From the NCBI RefSeq assembly GCF_013415485.1, contig NZ_JACBXS010000018.1:18708-82707 (forward strand): 64,000 nt of DNA, written 5' to 3'. Source of the DNA: Rhabdonatronobacter sediminivivens. Lineage in GTDB: Bacteria > Pseudomonadota > Alphaproteobacteria > Rhodobacterales > Rhodobacteraceae. Under the pieces are notes generated by a model that was not told where the DNA came from, ran no database searches, and worked only from the letters and a program-made list of their open reading frames with translations. A program made the position numbers and the translations under genes. This document shows, piece after piece, positions 54,464-63,994 of the stretch (positions are counted from its first letter, which is position 1; the number at the start of each line of letters is the position of its first letter).

Positions 54464-55651
54464 ATGCCTGCACCCTTTCTGGACCATATCCGCGCCACCC
54501 TTGATGAGATCCGCGCCGACGGGTTGTTCAAGCATGAACGCCAGATCACCTCGGCCCAGGGCGCGCGGGTCGAGATGGAGGGGCGCCGCGTCATCAACCT
54601 CTGCGCCAACAACTACCTGGGCCTGGCCGATCACCCCGCGCTGGTCGATGCCGCCACCCGCGCGATGCAGGACCACGGGTTCGGGCTGGCCTCGGTCCGG
54701 TTCATCTGCGGCACCCAAGATCTGCACCGCCAGCTGGAAACCCGGCTGGCGCAGTATCTGGGCACCGAGGACAGCATCCTCTTTGCCGCCTGTTTCGATG
54801 CCAATGGCGCGCTGTTCGAACCGCTGCTGGGGCCGCAGGATGCCGTGATCTCGGACGCGCTGAACCATGCCAGCATCATCGACGGGATCCGCCTGTCCAA
54901 GGCCCGGCGCTTCCGCTTCGCCAATTCCGACATGGACGATCTGGAGGCGCAGTTGCAGGCGGCGCGGCAGGGCGGCGCGCGCCATGTGATGATCGCCACC
55001 GACGGGGTGTTCTCCATGGACGGGTATCTGGCGAAGCTGCCGGAAATCCGCGCCCTGGCCGACCGCTACGACGCGCTGGTGATGGTCGATGACTGCCACG
55101 CTACGGGATTCATGGGGCCGCAGGGGCGCGGCACTCCGGCGCATTTCGGCGTGCGGGCGGATATCCTGACCGGCACTCTGGGCAAGGCGCTTGGCGGCGC
55201 GCTGGGGGGCTATGTGGCCGGGCCGCAGCCGGTGGTGGACCTGCTGCGCCAGCGCGCCCGGCCCTATCTGTTCTCCAACGCCCTGCCCCCGGCGATCACC
55301 GCTGCGGGGCTGGCCGCGCTGGACCTGGTGGAAGCCGCCGATGACCTGCGCGCGGCGCTGTTTGACAATGCCGCCCATTGGCGCGCGGGGCTGGCGGATG
55401 CGGGCTTCACCCTGCTGCCCGGCGACCACCCCATCATCCCGGTGATGACCCATGATGCCCACCGCGCGCAGGCCATGGCGGCGCGGCTCTTTGACCTCGG
55501 CGTGCATGTGGCGAGCTTCTTCTATCCGGTGGTGCCGAAGGGGCAGGCCCGCATCCGCACCCAGATGAACGCGCGGCTGACCCGCGATGACCTTGACGAG
55601 GCCCTGGCCGCCTTCACCCGCGCGGGCCGCGAAACCGGAGTGCTGCCATGA
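54464..55651 (+). CDS. kbl: Glycine C-acetyltransferase (2-amino-3-ketobutyrate CoA ligase)
   Basis: A 395-residue PLP enzyme that cleaves 2-amino-3-ketobutyrate with CoA to glycine and acetyl-Co[42 protein letters not shown] and the PLP lysine in GTLGKALGG are present. GGAG precedes ATG 54464. It overlaps tdh by four bases (ATGA), giving the usual threonine-to-glycine operon. Confidence 0.96.
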   Translation: MPAPFLDHIRATLDEIRADGLFKHERQITSAQGARVEMEGRRVINLCANNYLGLADHPALVDAATRAMQDHGFGLASVRFICGTQDLHRQLETRLAQYLGTEDSILFAACFDANGALFEPLLGPQDAVISDALNHASIIDGIRLSKARRFRFANSDMDDLEAQLQAARQGGARHVMIATDGVFSMDGYLAKLPEIRALADRYDALVMVDDCHATGFMGPQGRGTPAHFGVRADILTGTLGKALGGALGGYVAGPQPVVDLLRQRARPYLFSNALPPAITAAGLAALDLVEAADDLRAALFDNAAHWRAGLADAGFTLLPGDHPIIPVMTHDAHRAQAMAARLFDLGVHVASFFYPVVPKGQARIRTQMNARLTRDDLDEALAAFTRAGRETGVLP

Positions 55652-56673
55652 AGGCCCTGCAGAAATCCCGCCCCGAACCCGGCCTGTGGCAGATCGAGGC
55701 CCCGGTGCCCGAAATCAGCCCCGATGAGGTGCTGATCCGCGTGCGCAAGACCGGCATCTGCGGCACTGATATCCATATCTGGAACTGGGATGACTGGGCG
55801 GCCCGCACCGTCCCCGTGCCCCTGATCACCGGCCATGAATTCGCAGGCGAGATCGTGGCGCTGGGGCGCAATGTCACCGGGCTGGAGGTCGGGCAGCGCT
55901 GCTCGGGCGAGGGGCATCTGATCGGCCATGACAGCCGCCAGTCCCGCGCGGGCAAGTTCCACCTGGACCCCGAAACCCGCGGCATCGGTGTCAACGAACC
56001 CGGCGCCTTTGCCGAATACCTGGCGCTGCCGGCCTTCAACGTGGTCCCCCTGCCCGATGCCATCGATGATGAGATCGGCGCCATCCTGGACCCGCTGGGC
56101 AATGCGGTGCACACGGCGCTGTCCTTCGATCTGGTGGGCGAGGATGTGCTGATCACCGGCGCCGGGCCAATCGGGATCATGGCGGCGGCGGTGGCCCGCC
56201 ATGTGGGCGCGCGCCATGTGGTGATCACCGATGTGAACCCCGCCCGGCTGGATCTGGCCACGCAGGTGGCCGATGTGGTGCCGGTGAACGTGGCGCAGGA
56301 GGATCTGGCCGCCGTAAAATCCCGCCTGCGGATGCGCGAGGGGTTCGACGTGGGGCTGGAGATGTCCGGCAACCAGACGGCGCTGGATCAGATGGTGGAG
56401 AACCTGGTCATGGGCGGGCGCATCGCCCTGCTGGGCATCCCGCCGGGCAAGTCGCCGGTGGACTGGTCGCGGATCGTGTTCAAGGCGATCACCATCAAGG
56501 GCGTCTACGGGCGCGAGATCTTCGAGACCTGGTACAAGATGATCGCCATGCTTGAAAACGGCCTGAACGTGCGCCCGGTCATCACCCACCGCTTCGCCGC
56601 CCAGGATTTCGCCCGCGGGTTCGAGGTCATGGCCAGCGGGCAATCGGGCAAGGTGGTGCTGGACTGGGGCTGA
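55648..56673 (+). CDS. tdh: L-threonine 3-dehydrogenase lacking structural-zinc cysteines
   Basis: A 341-residue zinc-dependent MDR enzyme, same length as E. coli Tdh, oxidising threonine to 2-amino-3-ketobutyrate. Catalytic-zinc residues Cys38, His63 and Glu64 are present, as is the nucleotide motif [13 protein letters not shown]. The structural-zinc cysteines 93, 96, 99 and 107 of E. coli are replaced by Gly, Ser, Ser and Asp in an otherwise alignable loop ([19 protein letters not shown]). It follows kbl with a four-base overlap. Confidence 0.95.
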   Translation: MKALQKSRPEPGLWQIEAPVPEISPDEVLIRVRKTGICGTDIHIWNWDDWAARTVPVPLITGHEFAGEIVALGRNVTGLEVGQRCSGEGHLIGHDSRQSRAGKFHLDPETRGIGVNEPGAFAEYLALPAFNVVPLPDAIDDEIGAILDPLGNAVHTALSFDLVGEDVLITGAGPIGIMAAAVARHVGARHVVITDVNPARLDLATQVADVVPVNVAQEDLAAVKSRLRMREGFDVGLEMSGNQTALDQMVENLVMGGRIALLGIPPGKSPVDWSRIVFKAITIKGVYGREIFETWYKMIAMLENGLNVRPVITHRFAAQDFARGFEVMASGQSGKVVLDWG

Positions 56674-57280
56674 GACGCGGCCTTCCCGCGTGACCGCCCT
56701 TTGCACCCGCACCGCAACGGGTGGCAGGTCCGGTGATTCGCCCTGGTGGGCTGCCGAAAAAGATCGGGCAGCGCCCGTCAGGAAAACTGTTCCTGTTCCT
56801 GCATCGAACCCCGGCGCAAAGGGACGCGCGCGACCCTGGGTGGGCGCGTCCCGGGCTGGTCGCCCGGGACAGGGCTTGTGGAAAGCGTACCGAGGAACAG
56901 TTTCCCGGTCCCTTGCCCGAACATTCGGAGGCGGGTGACTTTTTCAGAGGCCTGTTAGTGCTCGCCACCTGACACAAGATACCCTATGATTGCTTGGAGC
57001 CCTGAGCGGTCGCTCCCCGGCGCGGAATCAAGGGCGTCAGCCCGCCGCGCCTCGCCGGGCCGCCCCCCGGCACGGCGACTTGGCTGCCACAACTGCATAG
57101 CCTGGAAGTTTTACGGATCTGGCTGCCATGAAGCACGATAGCTCACGGCACGGATCGCCGCACCGAGGCCCGACGCAGCGCGGCTTCGCGCCCAATGACC
57201 AACGGCAGAAAGGTCCGCACACCCCCCCCTTCACGACAGCATTGCATGGGGCGCGGGAGCCTTTCGTCAGGGGGCGAACT
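56674..57280. other. 607-base gene-poor gap carrying a repeat element
   Basis: No gene can be supported here. The left part contains a repeat unit (56842-56957, listed separately) and two facing copies of an AGGAAAACTGTTCC-like word (56780-56793 and 56893-56906). Bases 56958-57280 are GC-rich with no family-like frame, perhaps an old degenerate insertion. The AceE-like gene ends at 57281. Confidence 0.5.
56842..56957 (+). repeat. 116-base repeat, copy A (inverted relative to copy at 63879)
   Basis: Begins GGGCGCGTCCCGGG and ends GACTTTTTCAGAGGCCTGTTA. It includes a nine-pair palindrome (56848-56856 with 56862-56870). It matches the reverse complement of 63879-63994 with about ten mismatches. 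The GACTTTTTCAG...CCTGTTA end resembles an insertion-sequence terminus, but no transposase is present. Confidence 0.8.
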
Positions 57281-59644
57281 CTAGCGAAAGGCCGCGCCTT
57301 CGGTCAGCCGTGCGATGGATTCCAGCAGCGATGCGCGGTCGATGCGGAAATGGCGGTAAAGCTCTGCGATGGTGCCGGTCTGGCCGAAATGTTCCACCCC
57401 ATGGGCGATGGTCCGGTGCCCGGCCACCGATCCCAGCCAGCCCAGCGTCGCCGGGTGCCCGTCGATCACCGTGACCAGCGCCGCTTCGCGCGGAAGCTCT
57501 GCCAGCAGGCGCTCGATATGGGATTGCGCCGCCGGATTGCCGCGCGCGCGTTCGCGCTGCGCCGCCGTCCAGCCCGCGTTCAGCCGGTCGGCCGAGGTGA
57601 CGGCCAGCACGCCGACATCGCGCCGGTGTTCGGCGGCCAGCCCGGCGGCGGCGATCGCCTCATCGGCCACCGCCCCCTGATAGGCGATCACGACCGAGGC
57701 ATTCGGCCCCGGCCTGCGCAGCCAGTAGGCCCCGTCGATGGCCCCCTGCCGAAAGGCGTCATCGGCGCGTTTGCCGGGCTGTTCCAGCGGCTTGGTGGTC
57801 AGCCGCAGATAGACCGAGCCGCCGGTTTCATCGCGCAGCCAGGTGCGCTCATCCGGGTCCCCCTCGCCATCGCGCTGCAGATAGTCGAACGCCCATTCCA
57901 GGATCACCGCCAGTTCATCGGCGAATGCAGGCTCGAAACTCGCCAGCCCGTCCTGCGCCATGCCGGTCAGCGGCGTGCCGATGGACTGATGCGCGCCGCC
58001 CTCGGGCGCCAGCGTCACGCCCGAAGGGGTGCCCACGATGATGAAGCGCGCATCCTGATAGCAGGCGTAGTTCAGCGCATCGAGGCCGCGATGCACGAAC
58101 GGGTCATAAACCGTGCCGATGGGGATCAGCCGCCTGCCCCAGAGGCTGTGCGCCAGCCCCGCCGCGCCCAGCAGCAGGAACAGGTTCATCTCGGCGATGC
58201 CCAGTTCGATATGCTGGCCCTTTGGCGAAAACTCCCATTTCGCGGTGGAGGGGATGCGGTGTTCGATGAAGGCATCGGGCAGCGCGGTGCGCGCGAACAG
58301 CTTGCGCCGGTTGACCCAGGGGCCCAGCCCGGTGGTCCCGGTGACATCCGGCGAGGTGGTGAGGATGCGCGCGGCCAGATCACTGTCGCCGCGCGCCAGC
58401 CCGTCCAGCATCTTGCCAAAGGCCATCTGGGTCGAAATCTCACGGTCGGTGGAGAATTCGATCGCCGGGACCGGCAGGCGGGCATCGGTGTAGCGGCGGG
58501 GCGCGCGGGCAAAGAACGGCACGCGGGTCAGGAAATCGCGCAGGGCGTTGGGGTCCGGGACGGCGGCGAAGGGCTCCCACTCCTGCCCCTCGGGCACGCC
58601 CATATGCGCCTGCCATTCGGCCATCTGCGCGCGGGTCATCAGCCCGCCGTGGTTGTCCTTGTGCCCGGCAATCGGCGTGCCCCAGCCCTTGATCGTATAG
58701 GCCAGAAAGCAGGTGGGGCGGTCATGGTCGATGGCGGCGAAGGTATCGGCCATGGTCTGCACGCAATTGCCGCCCAGGTTCTCCATCAGCGCGGCCAGTT
58801 CGGCGTCCGACCGGCGGTCGATCAGCGCGCTTACCGCCCCCTGATCGCCCAGATCCTCCATCAGGCGCCGCCGCCAGACCGCGCCGCCCTGATAGGTCAG
58901 CGCCGAATATTCCGCATTGGGGCAGCGGTCGATCCAGTCGCGCAGGGCGCCGCCCCCCGGTTCGGCAAAGGCCGCGCGTTGCAGGGCGCCGTGCTTGATG
59001 CGCACCACATCCCAGCCGAAGGCGTCAAAGATCTTCTCCACCCGTTCGAACAGCCCTTCGCGCACGATCCCGTCCAGCGACTGGCGGTTGTAATCCACGA
59101 TCCACCAGCAGTTGCGCAACTCGTTCTTCCAGCCCTCCTGCAGGGCCTCGTAGATGTTGCCCTCATCCAGTTCGGCATCGCCCACCAGCGCCACCATGCG
59201 CCCCTGCGGGATGTCGGCGCCCCAGGGTTTGGCGGCCAGATAGTCCTGCACCATGGAGGCAAACGAAGTGATCGCCACCCCCAGCCCGACCGACCCGGTA
59301 GAGAAATCCACATCGCCCGCGTCCTTGGTCCGCGAGGGGTAGCTTTGCACGCCCCCCAGCCCGCGAAACGCCTCCATCCTCTCGCGGGTCTGCTGGCCCA
59401 TCAGATACTGGATGGCGTGGAACACCGGCCCGGCATGGGGTTTGACCGCCACCCGGTCCTGTGGCCGCAGGGCGCTGAAATAAAGCGCCGTCAGGATCGA
59501 CACCATCGAGGCCGAGGACGCCTGATGCCCGCCCAGCTTGATGGCATCGGCCTTGGGGCGGATGTGGTTGGCACGGTGGATCATCCAGTGCGACAGCCAG
59601 AGCAGCCGCTGTTCGATGGTTTTCAGATGGGTCGCTTTGGTCAT
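57281..59644 (-). CDS. AceE-like transketolase/pyruvate dehydrogenase E1 homologue
   Basis: A 787-residue thiamine diphosphate enzyme. GGHQASSASMVSILTALYF opens the N-terminal domain and GDAELDEGNIYEAL with WWIVDYNRQSLDG is the Mg-ThDP motif, resembling GDGEMDEPE...NLQRLDG of homodimeric E1 (AceE) more than transketolase. HIELGIAEMNLF lies in the middle domain. No E2 or E3 genes are adjacent. GGGAGG precedes ATG 59644. It may be a free-standing 2-oxoacid dehydrogenase or transketolase-like protein. Confidence 0.87.
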   Translation of the reverse strand: MTKATHLKTIEQRLLWLSHWMIHRANHIRPKADAIKLGGHQASSASMVSILTALYFSALRPQDRVAVKPHAGPVFHAIQYLMGQQTRERMEAFRGLGGVQSYPSRTKDAGDVDFSTGSVGLGVAITSFASMVQDYLAAKPWGADIPQGRMVALVGDAELDEGNIYEALQEGWKNELRNCWWIVDYNRQSLDGIVREGLFERVEKIFDAFGWDVVRIKHGALQRAAFAEPGGGALRDWIDRCPNAEYSALTYQGGAVWRRRLMEDLGDQGAVSALIDRRSDAELAALMENLGGNCVQTMADTFAAIDHDRPTCFLAYTIKGWGTPIAGHKDNHGGLMTRAQMAEWQAHMGVPEGQEWEPFAAVPDPNALRDFLTRVPFFARAPRRYTDARLPVPAIEFSTDREISTQMAFGKMLDGLARGDSDLAARILTTSPDVTGTTGLGPWVNRRKLFARTALPDAFIEHRIPSTAKWEFSPKGQHIELGIAEMNLFLLLGAAGLAHSLWGRRLIPIGTVYDPFVHRGLDALNYACYQDARFIIVGTPSGVTLAPEGGAHQSIGTPLTGMAQDGLASFEPAFADELAVILEWAFDYLQRDGEGDPDERTWLRDETGGSVYLRLTTKPLEQPGKRADDAFRQGAIDGAYWLRRPGPNASVVIAYQGAVADEAIAAAGLAAEHRRDVGVLAVTSADRLNAGWTAAQRERARGNPAAQSHIERLLAELPREAALVTVIDGHPATLGWLGSVAGHRTIAHGVEHFGQTGTIAELYRHFRIDRASLLESIARLTEGAAFR

Positions 59645-59841
59645 GGCGGGCCTCCCTGGCGCAAGTCCTACCCCGGGCGAGGGCTGCGGGCAATTCGCTT
59701 GCAGCCCCCGCCACAATCGCCCTATTCCTGAGGCATCAAGCCCCCTTTGCCGCGCATGGCCGCAGCCAGGGGGCGGCGCCCGGCCCGCGGCTTCATGCCC
59801 GGCGGGGCACTGTCGCGCAAGAACTGCAAGGAACATGACCG

Positions 59842-60675
59842 ATGACCAACCCCTGTATCATCGCCGTGGCGATCACCGGATCGGTGCCCACCAAAGCTGA
59901 CAACCCGGCGGTGCCGGTGACCGTGGCGGAACAGGTCGAAAGCACCCAGGCCGCCTTCGAGGCCGGGGCCAGCATTGCCCATTGCCATGTGCGCGATGAC
60001 GCCGGCGCCCCCACATCGGACCCGGACCGCTTTGCCCGGCTGAAGGAGGGGCTGGAAAAGCACTGCCCCGGCATGATCATCCAGTTTTCCACCGGCGGGC
60101 GTTCGGGGGCGGGGCGCGCGCGCGGCGGGATGCTGCCGCTGCGCCCGGACATGGCCTCGCTTTCGGTGGGGTCGAACAACTTTCCCACCCGCGTCTATGA
60201 AAACCCGCCCGATCTGGTGGACTGGCTGGCCGCCGAGATGATCGCCCATGAGGTGATGCCGGAGATCGAGGCCTTTGACCTGTCCCATGTCATCCAGGCC
60301 GCACGGATGGCCGAGGACGGGCGGCTGAAGCGGCCGCTTTATGTGCAGTTTGTCATGGGGGTGAAGAATGCCATGATCGCCGATGAGCGTATCCTGGACA
60401 TCTATATCGAAACCCTGAACCGCTTTGCCCCCGATGCGCTCTGGTGCGCCGCCGGGATCGGCCCCAACCAGATCCGGGTGAACGAATGGGCCATTGCCCG
60501 CGGCGGCCATACCCGCACCGGGCTGGAGGACAACATCCGCCTGGACCGCAGCACGCTGGCGCCGTCAAACGCCGCGCTGGTCGCGCGCACGGTGGAGCTG
60601 TGCGAAAAGCACGCCCGCCCGGTGGCCACATGGCAGCAGGCGCGGGACATTCTGGGGCTGCGCGCGGTTGCGTGA
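59842..60675 (+). CDS. BKACE-family (3-keto-5-aminohexanoate cleavage) protein
   Basis: A 277-residue TIM-barrel enzyme of the beta-keto acid cleavage family, which condenses a beta-keto acid with acetyl-CoA to form acetoacetate and a new CoA ester. Metal-ligand histidines are His47 and His49 of AHCHVRDD, and GGHTRTGLEDNIRLD is the C-terminal signature. The substrate class depends on pocket residues I cannot assign. It is divergent from the AceE-like gene; the flavin reductase gene converges on its 3' end. Confidence 0.9.
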   Translation: MTNPCIIAVAITGSVPTKADNPAVPVTVAEQVESTQAAFEAGASIAHCHVRDDAGAPTSDPDRFARLKEGLEKHCPGMIIQFSTGGRSGAGRARGGMLPLRPDMASLSVGSNNFPTRVYENPPDLVDWLAAEMIAHEVMPEIEAFDLSHVIQAARMAEDGRLKRPLYVQFVMGVKNAMIADERILDIYIETLNRFAPDALWCAAGIGPNQIRVNEWAIARGGHTRTGLEDNIRLDRSTLAPSNAALVARTVELCEKHARPVATWQQARDILGLRAVA

Positions 60676-60695
60676 GGGGGAGGCTCTGGAGGGCT

Positions 60696-61199
60696 TCAGC
60701 CCTCCAGCCCCACGGCGCGGCGATAGGCGCGGCCACCGTACAGCAGCGTTTCGGGCTGGTCGGACAGGTGCACGGCCTGCACCCGGCCCAGAATGATGTA
60801 ATGCGTTTCCCACAACAGCGCGGTCGCCAGCTGGCATTCAAAGGCCGCCGTGGCCCCGGCCAGCAGCGGTTGCGCGAATGTGCCGGGGGTCCAGTCGGCG
60901 CGGTCGAACCGGGTGGCCCGGTCGCCCTGGTCCAGCCGCCCGGCAAAGAGGTTGGCAACCTGCTGCTGGCTCTGGTGCAGAAGATTGGCGCAGAAGGCCC
61001 GGTTCTTCAGGATCGCCACCGCGGCGGGGCTTTCGTGGTGGATACAGGCCAACAGCGCCGGCGCGTCGCCATCGGCGGAAACAGAAGTCAACGAGGACAC
61101 CGTCACCCCCGCCCGCCCGCCATCGCCATCGGTGGTGGCCACGGTGACGAAGGTGGCCGCGCGGCTCATGCCTTCGATGAATGATGCGCGCAGGTCCAT
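60696..61199 (-). CDS. Flavin reductase-like domain protein
   Basis: A 167-residue FMN-binding flavin reductase domain protein. FVTVATTDGDGGRAGVTVSS and FCANLLHQSQQQVANLFAG are the family segments. Such proteins supply reduced flavin to two-component monooxygenases, or act as stand-alone reductases. No monooxygenase partner lies next to it. It ends 20 bases from the BKACE stop. Confidence 0.87.
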   Translation of the reverse strand: MDLRASFIEGMSRAATFVTVATTDGDGGRAGVTVSSLTSVSADGDAPALLACIHHESPAAVAILKNRAFCANLLHQSQQQVANLFAGRLDQGDRATRFDRADWTPGTFAQPLLAGATAAFECQLATALLWETHYIILGRVQAVHLSDQPETLLYGGRAYRRAVGLEG

Positions 61200-61465
61200 G
61201 GGGCTCTCCGGGGGTGGTTGCGGTGGGCGGGCGCGCGGGCGCCTTGCCCCTATCTATCCCCCAGGGCGCCCGCGGCAAAGGCCGGGGCGGCAGAATCTGC
61301 GCGCGCGCCCTGAAGCCGCACCCCGGGTGATCCGGCCCCCCTGCGCCGATCATCCTTTGGCGCGCAACGGCGCTGCGTCCGACATCCCCCTGCATCAGGA
61401 CACGAATCACCGTATACTTTCCGCCCCGGCCCGGTTACACGGGCGCCTCTTGCCTGATCTCTCCC

Positions 61466-63706
61466 ATGGATACCCCCCACATGATCCCTCCCCTGTCCGA
61501 AGCGCTTGCGCAGCGCGGTTTCGGAACGCTCACCCCCGTGCAACAGGCGGTCATCGCCCCCGAACTGGCCGGGCGCGACCTGCTGGTCTCGGCGCAGACC
61601 GGCTCGGGCAAGACGGTGGGCTTTGGCCTGGCCATCGCCCCTACCCTGCTGGACGAGGATATTGCCTTTGGCCCCGCCGCCGCCCCGCTGGGGCTGGTGG
61701 TCGCCCCCACGCGCGAACTGGCGCTGCAGGTGATGCGCGAACTGACCTGGCTTTATGCACAGACCGGGGCGGTGGTGGTGTCCTGCGTTGGCGGCATGGA
61801 CATCCGCACCGAACGGCGCGCGCTGGAGCGTGGCGCGCATCTGGTGGTCGGCACGCCGGGGCGGCTGCGTGACCATATCGAACGCGGCGCGCTGGACCTG
61901 GGCGCCATCCGCGCGCTGGTCCTGGACGAGGCCGACGAGATGCTGGACATGGGCTTCCGCGAGGATCTGGAATTCATGCTGGCCGAGGCCCCGGCCACCC
62001 GCCGCACGCTGCTCTTCTCGGCCACCGTTCCGCCCACGATCGCCCGGCTGGCGCAGCAATACCAGCATGATGCGCAGCGCGTGACCACCACCGCCCCCGC
62101 CGAACAACATGCCGATATCGCCTATCATGCGGTGCGGGTGGCGGCGTCGGATGTGGACAATGCCGTGTTCAACCTGCTGCGGTTTCATGAAGATGACAGC
62201 GCCATCGTCTTTGCCAACACCCGCGCGGCGGTGAACCATCTGACCGCGCGGCTGGCCAATCGCGGGCTGTCGGTGGTGACGCTTTCGGGCGAACTCAGCC
62301 AGAGCGAACGCACCCATGCGCTGCAGGCCATGCGCGACGGGCGCGCGCGGGTTTGCGTGGCCACCGATGTGGCGGCGCGCGGGATCGACCTGCCGCGGCT
62401 GAACATCGTGATCCATGCGGACCTGCCCAACAACACCGAAAGCCTGCTGCACCGCTCGGGGCGGACGGGGCGCGCGGGGCGCAAGGGGATTTCGGCGCTG
62501 ATCGTGCCGCCGCGCTCGGTCAAGCGGGCGGAGCAGTTGCTGCGATGGGCGAAGATCAGCGCCGACTGGGTGGATGCCCCCTCGGTCGAGGATATCCTGC
62601 GCCGCGATGAGGACCGCCTGCTGGCCGATCCCGCCTGGACCGAACCGCCGACCGAGGACCAGGCGGCCTTTGCCGAACGCCTGCTGGCGCTGCACCCGCC
62701 CCGGGCCATTGCCGCGGCGCTGCTGCGGCTGCATCAGGCCCGCCATGCCGCGCCAGAGGAACTGCTGCCCCCTGACACCGCCGCGCCCCGGCGCGAACGC
62801 AAACCCTTTGGCCCCAGCCGCTGGGTGGCGCTGTCGGTGGGCCGCGCCCAGCGGGCCGAGCCGCGCTGGCTGCTGCCGCTGCTGTGCCGGGCGGGCAATC
62901 TGGACCGCACCGCCATTGGCGCCATCCGCGTGCAGGAGGGCGAAACCCATGTAGAGCTGGCCGAAGCCGCAGTGCCCGGTTTCCAGCAGGCCCTTGGCCC
63001 CGGCGGCACATTGGAAGAAGGCATCACCGCGCGGCTGCTGGACGGCGCCCCCGAGGTCCCCCCCGCCCCGCGGGCCGCGCGCTGGACCCGCCCTGCCCCG
63101 GCCTCCGACACCACACCTCCTGTCCCCGCGGGGACAGAGCCCCCCCCTGCCCCGCCCGTCAGCACCCCGGCGCCCCCTGCCCCGCCCCCGGAGCCGCGCA
63201 AGCCCCAGCCGCGCAAGCCCCGCGCCGACAGCGCACCCAAACCTGCCCCCCGCCCCGAAGGCACCGGTACACCCCACCGCAAAGGCCCCGGGGCCAAACC
63301 CCGGACGGAGGCGCGCAGCAAGCCCGGTGACGGCCCAGCCGACAGACCGGACGGCAAGCCCGCCGGAAAACACCCGCGCAAGCACGGCCCCAAACCCGCC
63401 GGAAAACCCAGCGGGAAGCCCCCAGGAAAGCCCCCAGGAAAGCCGACTGGCAAACCCGGGCGCAAACCCCATGCCGGAGCCGATGCCCCCGCAGCCCGGG
63501 CGCGCGGCAACCCCGCCGATGTCTCGGCCCGCTACACCCCGCCGGGCAAACCCGCCGCCCCCCCGCGCCGACCCGGCCCGGGCAAGGACAGTGCAGGCAA
63601 GAGCGGCGCGGGCAAGGGCGGTGCGGGCAAACCCTCCACACGCGGTGCGGGGCCACGCGGCAAGGGCGGCAACGAACCCCCACGCCGGGGCAAGCGCCCC
63701 GACTGA
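61466..63706 (+). CDS. DEAD-box RNA helicase with long basic low-complexity tail
   Basis: A 746-residue DEAD-box helicase. The core (residues about 10-370) has AQTGSGKT, PTRELALQV, VGTPGRLRDH, VLDEADEML, SAT and HRSGRTGRAGRKG. Residues about 440-530 contain a DbpA-like RNA-binding region (RWVALSVGRAQRAEPRWLL). The last 210 residues or so are Pro-, Lys- and Gly-rich with repeated GKP units, probably disordered and RNA-binding. The Met at 61466 or 61481 may start it. Confidence 0.93.
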   Translation: MDTPHMIPPLSEALAQRGFGTLTPVQQAVIAPELAGRDLLVSAQTGSGKTVGFGLAIAPTLLDEDIAFGPAAAPLGLVVAPTRELALQVMRELTWLYAQTGAVVVSCVGGMDIRTERRALERGAHLVVGTPGRLRDHIERGALDLGAIRALVLDEADEMLDMGFREDLEFMLAEAPATRRTLLFSATVPPTIARLAQQYQHDAQRVTTTAPAEQHADIAYHAVRVAASDVDNAVFNLLRFHEDDSAIVFANTRAAVNHLTARLANRGLSVVTLSGELSQSERTHALQAMRDGRARVCVATDVAARGIDLPRLNIVIHADLPNNTESLLHRSGRTGRAGRKGISALIVPPRSVKRAEQLLRWAKISADWVDAPSVEDILRRDEDRLLADPAWTEPPTEDQAAFAERLLALHPPRAIAAALLRLHQARHAAPEELLPPDTAAPRRERKPFGPSRWVALSVGRAQRAEPRWLLPLLCRAGNLDRTAIGAIRVQEGETHVELAEAAVPGFQQALGPGGTLEEGITARLLDGAPEVPPAPRAARWTRPAPASDTTPPVPAGTEPPPAPPVSTPAPPAPPPEPRKPQPRKPRADSAPKPAPRPEGTGTPHRKGPGAKPRTEARSKPGDGPADRPDGKPAGKHPRKHGPKPAGKPSGKPPGKPPGKPTGKPGRKPHAGADAPAARARGNPADVSARYTPPGKPAAPPRRPGPGKDSAGKSGAGKGGAGKPSTRGAGPRGKGGNEPPRRGKRPD

Positions 63707-63810
63707 TCCGGCCCCGCAGCGCCATCAAGGACGGGCCTGCATCAGGGAATTGCCATAAGCTATTGAAAAATAATGTTTTTCTCTGGGCTCCCCACCCTAC
63801 CTCTGACACA

Positions 63811-63848
63811 GAAAAAAGCCGCTGTCCCCGCGGGGACAGCGGTTTCTC
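63811..63848. terminator. Bidirectional intrinsic terminator after the helicase
   Basis: A perfect 24-base palindrome (63819-63842, CCGCTGTCCCC and its complement) is flanked by AAAAAA on the left and TTTCT on the right. The 18-base core (63822-63839) also occurs at 63120-63137 within the helicase coding region. Confidence 0.8.
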
Positions 63849-63878
63849 GCATGGTTCCGCCCCTGCAAACACGGCCCT

Positions 63879-63994
63879 TAACAGGTTGCTGAAAAAGTCG
63901 CCCGCCTCCGAAGCTTCAGGCATGGGACCGGGAAACTGTTCCTCGGCATGCTTTCCACAAGCCCTGTCCCGGGCGACCAGCCCGGGACGCGCCC
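63879..63994 (-). repeat. 116-base repeat, copy B (inverted relative to copy at 56842)
   Basis: Reverse complement begins GGGCGCGTCCCGGG and ends GACTTTTTCAGCAACCTGTTA. It aligns with 56842-56957 with about ten mismatches, and the similarity may continue to the window end. Together the two copies bracket four genes (57281-63706) as inverted repeats. The remainder of the gap from 63707 to the window end shows no gene. Confidence 0.8.

Noticed and set aside
57037..57234. A small minus-strand gene after the AceE-like stop
   Set aside because: Cys/Arg-rich translation without a ribosome site or known motif; more likely degenerate non-coding DNA.
57128..59731. An 867-codon plus-strand frame and a 572-codon one at 5348-7066
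   Set aside because: Both are antisense to well-supported genes (AceE-like protein; CMD and D-2-hydroxyacid dehydrogenase) and have Arg/Gly/His-rich composition typical of shadow frames.
61250..63472. A 740-codon minus-strand frame opposite the DEAD-box helicase
   Set aside because: The helicase motifs are all on the plus strand; the minus frame is Gly/Arg-rich and results from the GC-biased third positions and the repetitive tail.
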